The position numbers were made by a program, and so were the translations under genes. A stretch of DNA of 64,000 bases from Rickettsiaceae bacterium H1 (GTDB lineage Bacteria; Pseudomonadota; Alphaproteobacteria; Rickettsiales; Anaplasmataceae), in NCBI GenBank assembly GCA_018101195.1, contig JACDQH010000001.1, forward strand, positions 312,435 to 376,434. Direction: 5' to 3'. Below are positions 56,891 to 64,000 of the stretch, piece after piece (the first letter of the stretch is position 1; each line of letters starts with the position of its first letter). The notes beneath the pieces were generated by a model. That model had not been told where the DNA came from, made no database searches, and saw nothing but the letters and a program-made list of their open reading frames with translations.

Positions 56891-57305
56891 TATTCAATTT
56901 TAGTGTTGTTAATTTATACGTACAATCGGTAGAAATGTTTATTATTTGTTCTTTCAATTCTTGTATTGCAAGAGAATTTCTATACAATATTCTATTTTTC
57001 TCTTGTTCCAGTCTCTGCTCTGCCAAAGCGGCCAATTCTTTTTCTTCTTTATTTGCAATTAATTTTGCTTCGAGGCGTGCGGTATTTAAAATTTGAGCGA
57101 TAGTATTTTCGATATCGTTATTTTTATTTACGATTGCAGAGAGTTCGTTTTGCGATTTTTCTACCTCTTGATGAGAATTGTCGATTTCTTTTTCTATATT
57201 GTTACAATGTTTATCTAATGATTTTTTTGTTACTTTATAAACTGGCTTTGATAAGGCGAAAGTGACGATAAAAAAAGATATGATGAGAATTGTCGAAGGT
57301 GTCAT
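56826..57305 (-). CDS. atpF: ATP synthase F0 subunit b
   Basis: Peripheral-stalk subunit linking F0 to F1. The 159 residues have one N-terminal helix (about 3-20, TPSTILIISFFIVTFALSKPVY). A long charged coiled coil (VEKSQNELSAIVNKN, LNTARLEAKLIANKEEKELA) follows. It is the last and less conserved of the two b-type genes. It overlaps the preceding b' gene by 4 bases (ATGA). Assignment rests on position and coiled-coil form as much as on sequence. Confidence 0.88.
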   Translation of the reverse strand: MTPSTILIISFFIVTFALSKPVYKVTKKSLDKHCNNIEKEIDNSHQEVEKSQNELSAIVNKNNDIENTIAQILNTARLEAKLIANKEEKELAALAEQRLEQEKNRILYRNSLAIQELKEQIINISTDCTYKLTTLKLNNEKNQLSTVNFAIEQIPNKIH

Positions 57306-57799
57306 AATAACTTATTTTCTATTTGATCTTTAAATTTGTTAAATATCTCGTTTTTCTTTATTTCTTCTTGGGTGAGTTCTCGATAATAAATACCGATTAT
57401 GTTCACTACCTCTTCAATTAATTCGGATTTAATCTTGTTCTTGAACCCATTGAATTGTTGTTTGTTAATTGAGTTTAATTTTTTAATTTCTTCTTGCAGA
57501 TTTTGATGTAATTGAGATTTATATTCCTCCATCATAATTCTGTTATCCTTGTGGATGTCTGTTGCTAAAGAATTTGCTTTGTCGATTGCTTCTTTGTATT
57601 TTTCCTTATTTAATTTAATTAAAGAGTAATTTTCTTCGACTGTTTTTTTATTGTTCTCCAATAGCTTTGATCGTTTTGCAATTATATTATCTATTTTGGG
57701 GATTATAAAAAACGAGATTAAATAATATAAAAATATAAAGTTAACAATTAACCAGAATATTTGCGACGGATAGGTTGAATAATCTAGTTGGGGAAGCAT
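57302..57799 (-). CDS. atpX: ATP synthase F0 subunit b'
   Basis: Second peripheral-stalk subunit, typical of alphaproteobacteria and photosynthetic bacteria. Its 165 residues start with the family text MLPQLDYSTYPSQIFWLIVNF, one membrane helix (about 12-33), then the usual coiled coil (DNIIAKRSKLLENNKKTVEEN). It lies three bases after atpE. Confidence 0.93.
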   Translation of the reverse strand: MLPQLDYSTYPSQIFWLIVNFIFLYYLISFFIIPKIDNIIAKRSKLLENNKKTVEENYSLIKLNKEKYKEAIDKANSLATDIHKDNRIMMEEYKSQLHQNLQEEIKKLNSINKQQFNGFKNKIKSELIEEVVNIIGIYYRELTQEEIKKNEIFNKFKDQIENKLL

Positions 57800-57802
57800 G
57801 GA

Positions 57803-58030
57803 TTATGCAACGAAGATTAAAAGTAATGCCAGTACGAAGGCAAATAACCCCATTGCTTCGGCAAGAGCGGCCCCGGTATAAACATACTTTTTCAATTGTT
57901 CTTCGGATTCCGGATTTCGTGCGATCCCGTTAAGCATTGTGGAAAATATGTTTCCCACCCCTAAAGCCGCTCCGAACATTCCCAAGGTAGTCAGACCGAC
58001 ACCAATATATTTTATTGCTTCCATTTCCAT
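57803..58030 (-). CDS. atpE: ATP synthase F0 subunit c
   Basis: Proton-carrying ring subunit. The 75 residues form two helices with the polar loop [15 protein letters not shown] and the proton-binding acidic residue in [22 protein letters not shown]. The glycine-rich first helix ([20 protein letters not shown]) is typical. Confidence 0.97.
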   Translation of the reverse strand: MEMEAIKYIGVGLTTLGMFGAALGVGNIFSTMLNGIARNPESEEQLKKYVYTGAALAEAMGLFAFVLALLLIFVA

Positions 58031-58045
58031 ATGAAAAATCTCCCT

Positions 58046-58783
58046 TTAATGTGAATTTAATGCATCGTTCAAATATACGCACGTTAGCATCATAAATATG
58101 TATGCTTGAAGTATAGCAATAAAAATCTCGAATACAATAAGTAGCGTGACAAATATTAAGGGAAAAATAGCAAAAATTATCTTTCCTGAAAGGACGAAGC
58201 CTGCAATTACTTTTAAAATCGTGTGTCCGGCAATCATATTTGCTGATAGCCTTACCGAAAGGCTGATAGGCCTGGCGAAGTAAGCGAAAACTTCTACTAA
58301 TATCATCATCGGTGCCAACCACCATGGGGTTCCTTTAGGTAAAAATATATTGAAAAACCTTAATCCGAGATTTTTAAGCGATAAAAGCGCACACCATAAA
58401 AATATGAATAAAGCCAAGGCAAATGTTATCGAGACGTGACTGGTCGGGGTGAAAGCATAAGGAATTGGCAACATTCCGACTAGGTTACACGTTAAAATGA
58501 AAATGAAGATAGTAAAAATCATTGCTTTGTGTTTTAGCCCTTCTTTACCTGTATTGCTTACTATGGTATTGCACACCGCTTGATATAACATTTCTACGAC
58601 CGCTTGAATTTTATTCGGCACTAAAGATGCTTTTGCCGTGCCATAAATCAGTATTATTAAGGAGAGTAAAGAAGCTAACGCTAAGTAAAGAGCCGAATTG
58701 GTGAAATTGATGTCGTAACCGAATATGGAGGTTACATCGATAATTTTGTTTATCTTGAATTGCGATAACGGATTGTTTTCCAT
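58046..58783 (-). CDS. atpB: ATP synthase F0 subunit a
   Basis: Membrane half-channel subunit that works with the c ring. The 245 residues have about six helices. The essential Arg lies in ISLSVRLSANMIAGHTILKV, and SLKNLGLRFFNIFLPKGTPWWLAP and AYIFMMLTCVYLNDAL are family text. It is the first gene of the F0 cluster atpB-atpE-atpX-atpF. The F1 genes are not here. It is divergent from ftsZ with a 179-base gap. Confidence 0.97.
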   Translation of the reverse strand: MENNPLSQFKINKIIDVTSIFGYDINFTNSALYLALASLLSLIILIYGTAKASLVPNKIQAVVEMLYQAVCNTIVSNTGKEGLKHKAMIFTIFIFILTCNLVGMLPIPYAFTPTSHVSITFALALFIFLWCALLSLKNLGLRFFNIFLPKGTPWWLAPMMILVEVFAYFARPISLSVRLSANMIAGHTILKVIAGFVLSGKIIFAIFPLIFVTLLIVFEIFIAILQAYIFMMLTCVYLNDALNSH

Positions 58784-58962
58784 TAAAATATTTTTTATCG
58801 AGTAAATTATTTCAGATTACTTATTTATGTCAATCTCAGTTTTGTCGTATTGTTGGTATGAGAATTTGATTAAGCTTTGCGAAATTAATTATGAAAATCG
58901 TTTATAAAATTGATAAAAAGTAGAAAAAGTTATAAGTTAAAGCCAAATCATCTGTTTAATTC

Positions 58963-60072
58963 ATGGCCTTAGATTTGCAACTTCCCGAAAACACGAATTT
59001 TTTGCCCAGAATAACCGTTATAGGAGTGGGCGGTGCAGGGTGTAACGGTGTTAACAACATGATAAAATCGGATTTATCCGGTGTTAATTTCATTGCTGCC
59101 AATACAGATGCTCAAGCGTTACATAATTCTTCTGCCGGTCACAAAGTACAGTTGGGTAACGAGCTGACGAAAGGTTTAGGTGCCGGTTCGTTGCCTGAAG
59201 TGGGACATGGCGCCGCGGAAGAATCTATTAATGAAATTACTGAATATATATCTGGCAGTAATATGTTATTCATTACCGCCGGTATGGGAGGAGGAACCGG
59301 AACGGGAGCTGCTCCGGTTATCGCCAAAGTTGCACGCGAATATAAAATATTAACCGTGGGAGTCGTTACCAAACCTTTTCATTTCGAAGGCGCTCATAGG
59401 ATGAAAGTGGCGGAATCGGGTTTAAAAGAATTGCAAAAACATACTGATACGTTGATAGTGATTCCCAATCAAAATTTATTTCGCATAGCTAATGAAAAAA
59501 CTACTTTTGTCGATGCATTTAAAATGGCGGATAACGTTCTTAATTCGGGAGTGAAAGGCATAACCGATTTAATGGTCGTACCGGGATTGATTAATTTGGA
59601 TTTTGCTGATATCAGGTCCGTTATGACGGAAATGGGTAAAGCTATGATGGGTACTGGAGAAGCTTCGGGTGAGGATAGGGCGTTAAAAGCAGCCGAAGAA
59701 GCGATTTCCAATCCGTTGCTGGATAATATTTCGATGCAAGGAGCGAAGGGTATATTGATAAATATTACTGGCGGAAACGATATGACTTTGTTTGAAGTGG
59801 ATAGTGCGGCAAATAGGATTCGTGAGGAAGCTCGGGCTGAAGCTAACATTATCTTTGGATCGACGTTTGACGAGAATTTGGAAGGTAAGATGCGTGTCTC
59901 CGTTGTTGCAACCGGTATAGATGAAAACGACGATAAAGAGGACGATGTAAATAATTTGGATTCCGTCGTTTCTTCGCCGCCGAAATTCTTTGATAATTCG
60001 CTGCAAAATATAGTAGATAAGGACATTTTGGATATTCCGGCGTTTTTGCGCAGGAAAAAAAATAAAATATGA
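58963..60072 (+). CDS. ftsZ: Cell division protein FtsZ, short-linker form
   Basis: Tubulin-like GTPase that builds the division ring. The 369 residues show [25 protein letters not shown], the tubulin signature [19 protein letters not shown], and [16 protein letters not shown] text. The GTPase and C-terminal domains end near residue 325. The variable linker is only about 30 residues, then the C-terminal peptide [11 protein letters not shown], which binds FtsA/ZipA-type partners. Most alphaproteobacterial FtsZ proteins have much longer linkers. An EVE-domain gene starts in its stop codon. Confidence 0.97.
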   Translation: MALDLQLPENTNFLPRITVIGVGGAGCNGVNNMIKSDLSGVNFIAANTDAQALHNSSAGHKVQLGNELTKGLGAGSLPEVGHGAAEESINEITEYISGSNMLFITAGMGGGTGTGAAPVIAKVAREYKILTVGVVTKPFHFEGAHRMKVAESGLKELQKHTDTLIVIPNQNLFRIANEKTTFVDAFKMADNVLNSGVKGITDLMVVPGLINLDFADIRSVMTEMGKAMMGTGEASGEDRALKAAEEAISNPLLDNISMQGAKGILINITGGNDMTLFEVDSAANRIREEARAEANIIFGSTFDENLEGKMRVSVVATGIDENDDKEDDVNNLDSVVSSPPKFFDNSLQNIVDKDILDIPAFLRRKKNKI

Positions 60073-60467
60073 AGTATTGGTTATTGAAAACGGAACCGAC
60101 AGAATACTCTTGGGAAAATCTTTGTAACGAACAGGAAACTTATTGGGACGGAGTGAAGAATTTTCAGTCTATAAATAATATGAAGGCTATGAAGCTTGAA
60201 GATTTAGCTTTTTTCTATCATTCGAATAAAGATAGGGCTATATTTGGTATTGTAGAAGTAAGTAAAGAATTTTATGAACACGAGCAATTTGGAGGTTTGG
60301 TAAACGTAAAATTTCATTCCGAGATACTGAAAAAGGTTACTTTGCAAGAAATTAAACTAAACCCTTCTTTACAAACGATGGCTATGCTGAAGCAACCCAG
60401 ATTATCGGTGTCACCCGTTACTGATCGAGAATGGTTTGAGTTAATAAAAATTATCCGTAATTCATAA
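60069..60467 (+). CDS. EVE-domain protein
   Basis: A 132-residue single-domain protein of the EVE (PUA-like) family, related to human THYN1. It has [55 protein letters not shown] and [15 protein letters not shown] domains bind modified bases in DNA or RNA; the natural ligand of the stand-alone bacterial form is not established. It overlaps ftsZ by 4 bases (ATGA). Confidence 0.92.
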   Translation: MKYWLLKTEPTEYSWENLCNEQETYWDGVKNFQSINNMKAMKLEDLAFFYHSNKDRAIFGIVEVSKEFYEHEQFGGLVNVKFHSEILKKVTLQEIKLNPSLQTMAMLKQPRLSVSPVTDREWFELIKIIRNS

Positions 60468-61017
60468 AAATTCAATGTTGGATCAATCAAAAAGTGTGAT
60501 AGTGATATCATCATAAACTTTAATGATTTTAGAAGGAAATTATAAATAAAAAAATTTCATCGAGAGAATTAAAAAAATACCAGATTAGGTTTACAAAATC
60601 ATGAAAAGCTAACAAAACACTATACAGATTTAAGTAAAGCTAATTCTTATTTAAAAGTAGGCGGAAAAACTTATACTTCTATGAGTGTAACTATTGAATC
60701 TGGTTTTCTCTTGTCTATTTTCAAGTCTGTTATCAGGTTAAGTTTTGCGATATAATACAATTAAATTTCCGGTAAAGCAGTAGTAGCAATAAGAAGTTTT
60801 AAAACAAAAGGTATAGACGTTTTTAACGTTAATCCTAAGAATTTGTTAATGTCGGGTTATTGTTTTTGAAATTCATTTTTTTATTTGTGTTACTGGAATC
60901 AATTGGTATAGATAAAGGGTTATATCGGTAATGGAAGTTCTTGCAGAAAGTTGTGGAACTGCTTCTTGTTATTCATTATAATCTTAGCGAATATTCATCG
61001 ATTAATAGACAGCTTAA
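60468..61017 (+). pseudogene. Gap with coding debris, unknown origin
   Basis: No intact gene. Two scraps stand out on the plus strand. One (about 60584-60755) reads LQNHEKLTKHYTDLSKANSY then KVGGKTYTSMSVTIESGF before a stop. Another (about 60764-60869) reads SGKAVVAIRSFKTKGIDVF then NVNPKNLLMSGYCF and a stop. They look like former protein sequence of one or two genes that I cannot identify. No RNA gene or repeat was seen. Confidence 0.35.
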
Positions 61018-63129
61018 GTGGTTTCATTTAAGCTATCATCCGTCTCTCTTATAACCTATGTAAAAATAGTGTTTAGAATATCTAATTTACAATTTATTTG
61101 GCGATTACCTTCTTACCTTGAAAAATTTTATCCGGAAAAAAATGTTCACATAATTTTTTCTCATTGTTTTTCAGGAAATCTTTCTGGATATAAAGCGAAT
61201 TCTTTTTATAAAGATTTTGCTTCTTTCCGTCATAAATTGATGGCCGATATTGCAGTTTGGTTTATTAAAAATAATTTTAATCCCGAGCTTGCAGTTAAAA
61301 TATCCTGGATGTTAATGAACGATGTAAAAGCGAATGATAAAATAATTAATGATGAGATTACCAAGATTGTTAGAAATAACGATTGGATTCGAGAGTATAA
61401 TTTAATGTTGAAAAATTATATACGGAATATAAATAAACAAAATTTTGATTACCCTATATTAATTGTTGGGTTCGATGAGCGCCATCCATTGGTAAACATG
61501 CTAACAGCTGAAAAATTGGAAAATTGGGAAATAATTTTTTTTAATAGTAATGCTAAACCTGATTTTATTTATGATGATGAGATTATAAAAAACAGAGGTA
61601 TTCTTTTAAAAAAACCTGAAGATTGGCATAAAAATGATTATGCACAAATTACCGGGATCAATTTAATCGAGTGTGATTCTGGAGAAGAGGAAGTTAGAGT
61701 AATAAAAGAAATTTTTGACGATAATCCGAACGCTAGTTTGGTTGCTGAAGATACGAGATTGCTACATAGGTTAGAAATTTCGAGTGGTGATTTTTCCTAT
61801 AACAAGCCTGCTTATCTTGATTTTACCGTTTTTTTTCTTTTGCGGATTTTAGAAGATGGTCTATCTCAATCATTTTTATCAATGTTTGATGATAAGAAGA
61901 TAGAGATAAACCGATTAATCGAGCAAAAAGAATCGATATTTCAAGATCTTGGTAAAGATAACCTATTTGTTGATGCACATTTATGTTATTTTAGGTTGTT
62001 TACTGATGTTGAATTAAGTGAAATTGCGATAAATTTTTTATCTTGTGTAAAACACTATGTTTCTGATACTAAAATAACTTCGTTGATTGAATACAAAACT
62101 ATTTTTTCTTTATTGGTGAATAATGTTTTCTCTCGAAAAATAGGGAAAATAACATCGAGAACATCTAGTAATTTTTATTTAGATGATGATGTAGTTATTA
62201 TCTCCTCTGGCGAATGCGATAATAATTTTGATTTTACTCAATTATTACATGTAAGAAACATTTATGTTGTTCACGATAGGAGCAGGAGCGTACAAGATCC
62301 GGAATGGCTACTTAAGCTCAAGGTATTGTTGTCCGATATACGTATTAATTCTTATGCGGAAAAATCTTATTCTGCCGAAGAAAGTTTTGTTTTCGATAAT
62401 TCTCCTCCTTTAGTTTCATTACCGGAAATTTTTTCTGCAACGATGATAGAAATGCTAGTACGAGATCCATATGCATTCTATGTTCGTTATATACTGAAAT
62501 TAAAACCTCCCGAAACGGAAGAAATGAGTTTTGGTGTATTTATTCATCGAGTTTTGGCAAAATGTAGCGACTGTAATTTCGATACTTTATTAAAACATGG
62601 TGAAAGAGAGTTGGCAAAATATTGGGATAATGTTCAATCTAGGGTGTTATGGTGGCCGAAATTCAAAGAGATCGGAAGATTGTTTGTTAAAAAAAATGAA
62701 GAGCGTTTGGCTTGTTCAAGTAAAATCGAGACGGAAGTAAAATTTAATTTTCGATTATTAGATTGTACTATAGTTATTACTTGCGACAGAGTAGATTATT
62801 TGAATGATGGAACTATTGCGATTATAGAGTATAAAACTGGTGCTTTACCTTCGATTCAAGATATTAAGTCCGGTTTATCGCCACAGTTGTTGTTACAAGG
62901 AATTGCTGCTAGTAGAGCGTTAAAAAAAGAAGTGTCGGAATTAGCTTATTGGCAATTAAAACCTGGTGAAATTATCGTCAAAAAGATTTCTGATATACAA
63001 GGCGAAATGAACAAAATGATTGTTAAGTTAGAAGATTTATTGAAAAATTTTACTGCTATGGAGTTTAATTCAACTGGTTTTTATAAAGATTATAGGGAAT
63101 TTTTTCGAAGCGAAGAGGTTTTAACATAG
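61018..63129 (+). CDS. addB: AddB-like double-strand-break repair nuclease, shortened
   Basis: Partner of AddA in end resection. The C-terminal PD-(D/E)xK nuclease is clear: EMLVRDPYAFYVRYILKLKP (about 480-500), MSFGVFIHRVLAK, and the catalytic IIEYKTGALP (about 610), then PQLLLQGIAASRALK. The middle has the inactive helicase-like text (ILIVGFDERHPLVNMLTAE, ASLVAEDTRLLHRLEIS). At 703 residues with a GTG start it is about 200-300 residues short of usual AlphaAddB, missing the N-terminal part. Upstream DNA is decayed, so the gene may be truncated. No addA is in the window. Confidence 0.7.
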   Translation: MVSFKLSSVSLITYVKIVFRISNLQFIWRLPSYLEKFYPEKNVHIIFSHCFSGNLSGYKANSFYKDFASFRHKLMADIAVWFIKNNFNPELAVKISWMLMNDVKANDKIINDEITKIVRNNDWIREYNLMLKNYIRNINKQNFDYPILIVGFDERHPLVNMLTAEKLENWEIIFFNSNAKPDFIYDDEIIKNRGILLKKPEDWHKNDYAQITGINLIECDSGEEEVRVIKEIFDDNPNASLVAEDTRLLHRLEISSGDFSYNKPAYLDFTVFFLLRILEDGLSQSFLSMFDDKKIEINRLIEQKESIFQDLGKDNLFVDAHLCYFRLFTDVELSEIAINFLSCVKHYVSDTKITSLIEYKTIFSLLVNNVFSRKIGKITSRTSSNFYLDDDVVIISSGECDNNFDFTQLLHVRNIYVVHDRSRSVQDPEWLLKLKVLLSDIRINSYAEKSYSAEESFVFDNSPPLVSLPEIFSATMIEMLVRDPYAFYVRYILKLKPPETEEMSFGVFIHRVLAKCSDCNFDTLLKHGERELAKYWDNVQSRVLWWPKFKEIGRLFVKKNEERLACSSKIETEVKFNFRLLDCTIVITCDRVDYLNDGTIAIIEYKTGALPSIQDIKSGLSPQLLLQGIAASRALKKEVSELAYWQLKPGEIIVKKISDIQGEMNKMIVKLEDLLKNFTAMEFNSTGFYKDYREFFRSEEVLT

Positions 63130-63449
63130 CTTGTTAAAATTCAATTTGAAACTCGAGCTTCTTTCTTGTCTTTTTTTACTGGGACAGTTTGATGGAAAGA
63201 CGTTGGAATCAAACCAAAATGATTGAGCAAGAATTAAAGATAAAATTACATCAGGTAAAAAGAAGAGGCTATCGAGTGTTTCGTATTGAATAAGATGTTG
63301 TGTTAAATGCCAAATCCGAAGTTACGAAAGCAAGATTAGATTGTGTTTCGGAGATAAGTTTATCTTAAAATATGAGAAAATTATGGTTGGGATTATTGCG
63401 TATTAACTATTAATATAATATATTTACCCAAGTATTAGTATTAGCATTC
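63130..63449 (+). other. Gap with a small coding remnant before rpsL
   Basis: About 320 bases without an intact gene. From ATG 63192 a frame reads MERRWNQTKMIEQELKIKLH then QVKRRGYRVFRIE and a stop. The same frame continues with DVVLNAKSEVTKARLDCVSE to a TAA at 63366-63368. The GYRVFRI...DVVLN pattern recalls the end of DUF559-type endonuclease-like proteins, but the match is weak. The last 80 bases are the probable rpsL leader. Confidence 0.3.
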
Positions 63450-63815
63450 ATGCCTACAATTAACCAGCTTGTTCGCAAGCCTAGAAAAAAGCGTGTTAAA
63501 ATTCGTAAAACTCCTGCGGTAACGGGAAAAAGTTTTTGTCGCGGCGTCTGTATTCGTGTTTACACTACCACTCCGAGAAAACCGAATTCCGCTTTGCGCA
63601 AAGTGGCTCGCGTGCGTTTATCTAGTGGTGCCGAAGTTATAGCTTATATTCCGGGAGAGGGTCATGGTTTACAAGAACACTCGGTTATTTGTATTCGCGG
63701 GGGTAGAGTTAAAGATTTACCGGGGGTGAGGTATCATATCGTGCGTGGTGCTTTGGATGCTACGGGAGTTGAAAAGCGTAGTACTAGTAGGTCTAAATAT
63801 GGTGTGAAGAAATAG
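63450..63815 (+). CDS. rpsL: 30S ribosomal protein S12
   Basis: Decoding-centre protein. The 121 residues show [50 protein letters not shown], then [32 protein letters not shown]. The streptomycin-site lysine in TPRKPNSA is unchanged. A slightly short linker (SFCRGVC in place of the longer SPQKRGVC) is visible near residue 27. rpsG follows 3 bases after its stop, the standard str-operon start. Confidence 0.97.
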   Translation: MPTINQLVRKPRKKRVKIRKTPAVTGKSFCRGVCIRVYTTTPRKPNSALRKVARVRLSSGAEVIAYIPGEGHGLQEHSVICIRGGRVKDLPGVRYHIVRGALDATGVEKRSTSRSKYGVKK

Positions 63816-63818
63816 AGT

Positions 63819-64000
63819 ATGTCGAGAAGAAAAACTGTAATTAAAAAAGCGATAAGTCCCGACTCTAAGTATAATAGTACTTTAATTGCGAAATTTATTA
63901 ATCTTGTGATGAAAGGTGGGAAAAAATCTATTTCCGAATCGATTATTTACTACGCGATGGAAATATCTGGTAACAAATTGAAAGAAAATCCTTTAAAAAT
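63819..64000 (+). CDS. rpsG: 30S ribosomal protein S7, 5' part
   Basis: The first 60 codons of S7, the assembly initiator of the 30S head, run off the right edge. ATG 63819 opens MSRRKTVIKKAISPDSKYNS, then LIAKFINLVMKGGKKSISESIIYYAME, which is standard S7 text. It follows rpsL by 3 bases, and fusA and tufA would be expected next. Confidence 0.96.
   Translation, partial: MSRRKTVIKKAISPDSKYNSTLIAKFINLVMKGGKKSISESIIYYAMEISGNKLKENPLK

Noticed and set aside
59469..60026. 185-codon open frame on the minus strand inside ftsZ
   Set aside because: Antisense to highly conserved FtsZ sequence; Ser-rich shadow without motifs or a plausible upstream signal.
1..64000. CRISPR arrays, rRNA genes, complete insertion sequences
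   Set aside because: Looked for regularly spaced repeats, conserved rRNA segments, transposase motifs with terminal inverted repeats, and further tRNA T-arm patterns. None was convincing apart from the tRNA-Arg and the ankyrin tandem repeat.

Overview
The window is strongly AT-rich and reads as a chromosome segment of an obligately intracellular alphaproteobacterium of the order Rickettsiales. The grounds are: F0 ATP synthase genes away from any F1 genes, with duplicated b subunits (b and b'); a long-form ribosome hibernation factor; a GapR/DUF2312 protein; a lone gene-transfer-agent tail gene (DUF2460); an alphaproteobacterial-type AddB; ankyrin-repeat and J-domain host-interaction-type genes; many non-ATG starts; and many genes in visible decay. 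An intact flagellar hook gene (flgE) together with a cytochrome bd-type oxidase points to the Midichloriaceae-like branch rather than Rickettsia, Ehrlichia or Wolbachia. That family placement is inference.

Layout. 1-1850: decaying ankyrin material and a J-domain/ankyrin/two-membrane-segment gene broken by three frameshifts. 1896-6435: housekeeping and stress genes (dnaJ, der, nuoE, hpf, rpoH). 6613-13763: an RND exporter, dsbA-like and recR, interleaved with three lineage-specific proteins. 13794-17666: polA, a secreted TIMP/NTR-like protein, recO and tRNA-Arg(ACG). 17699-22279 (minus): gpmI, an MsbA-like ABC exporter and fumC, nearly overlapping. 22398-25331: rpsF-rpsR-rplI-purB and a membrane-anchored cytochrome c, one tightly packed run. 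25417-35525: a hydrolase, a histidine kinase, an AsmA-like protein, a nitronate monooxygenase-like protein and a very large flgE. 35635-42412: recJ, acpS, lnt, thiG, a secreted EndoU-like protein, a gamma-carbonic-anhydrase-like protein and a HAD phosphatase. 42351-45784: rnhB and a CIO-type quinol oxidase operon, cydA-cydB plus a 47-residue DUF2474-like subunit. 45807-49738: the lone GTA gene, a twice-frameshifted trkH, gapR and a heavily decayed gene. 49833-54644: tilS, ftsH, hemF, murB. 54755-58783 (minus): the F0 genes (atpB-atpE-atpX-atpF), an outer-membrane-like protein and a decayed family 2 glycosyltransferase. 58963-64000: ftsZ, an EVE-domain protein, decayed DNA, a shortened addB, then rpsL and the start of rpsG.

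The genes describe a reduced but respiring cell: complex I, cytochrome c, bd oxidase, fumarase and F0. It retains a cell envelope (MurB, Lnt, MsbA-like, AsmA-like), DNA repair (PolA without proofreading residues, RecO, RecR, RecJ, AddB) and a layer of exported or membrane-hairpin proteins that probably act at the host interface. The most unusual items are the hook protein with a repeated internal module, the bd-oxidase microprotein, the EndoU-like and TIMP-like secreted proteins, a set of proteins with a two-segment hydrophobic hairpin reminiscent of inclusion-membrane proteins, and frameshifts in trkH and the J-domain/ankyrin gene that are all -1. No CRISPR array, rRNA or complete insertion sequence was seen.
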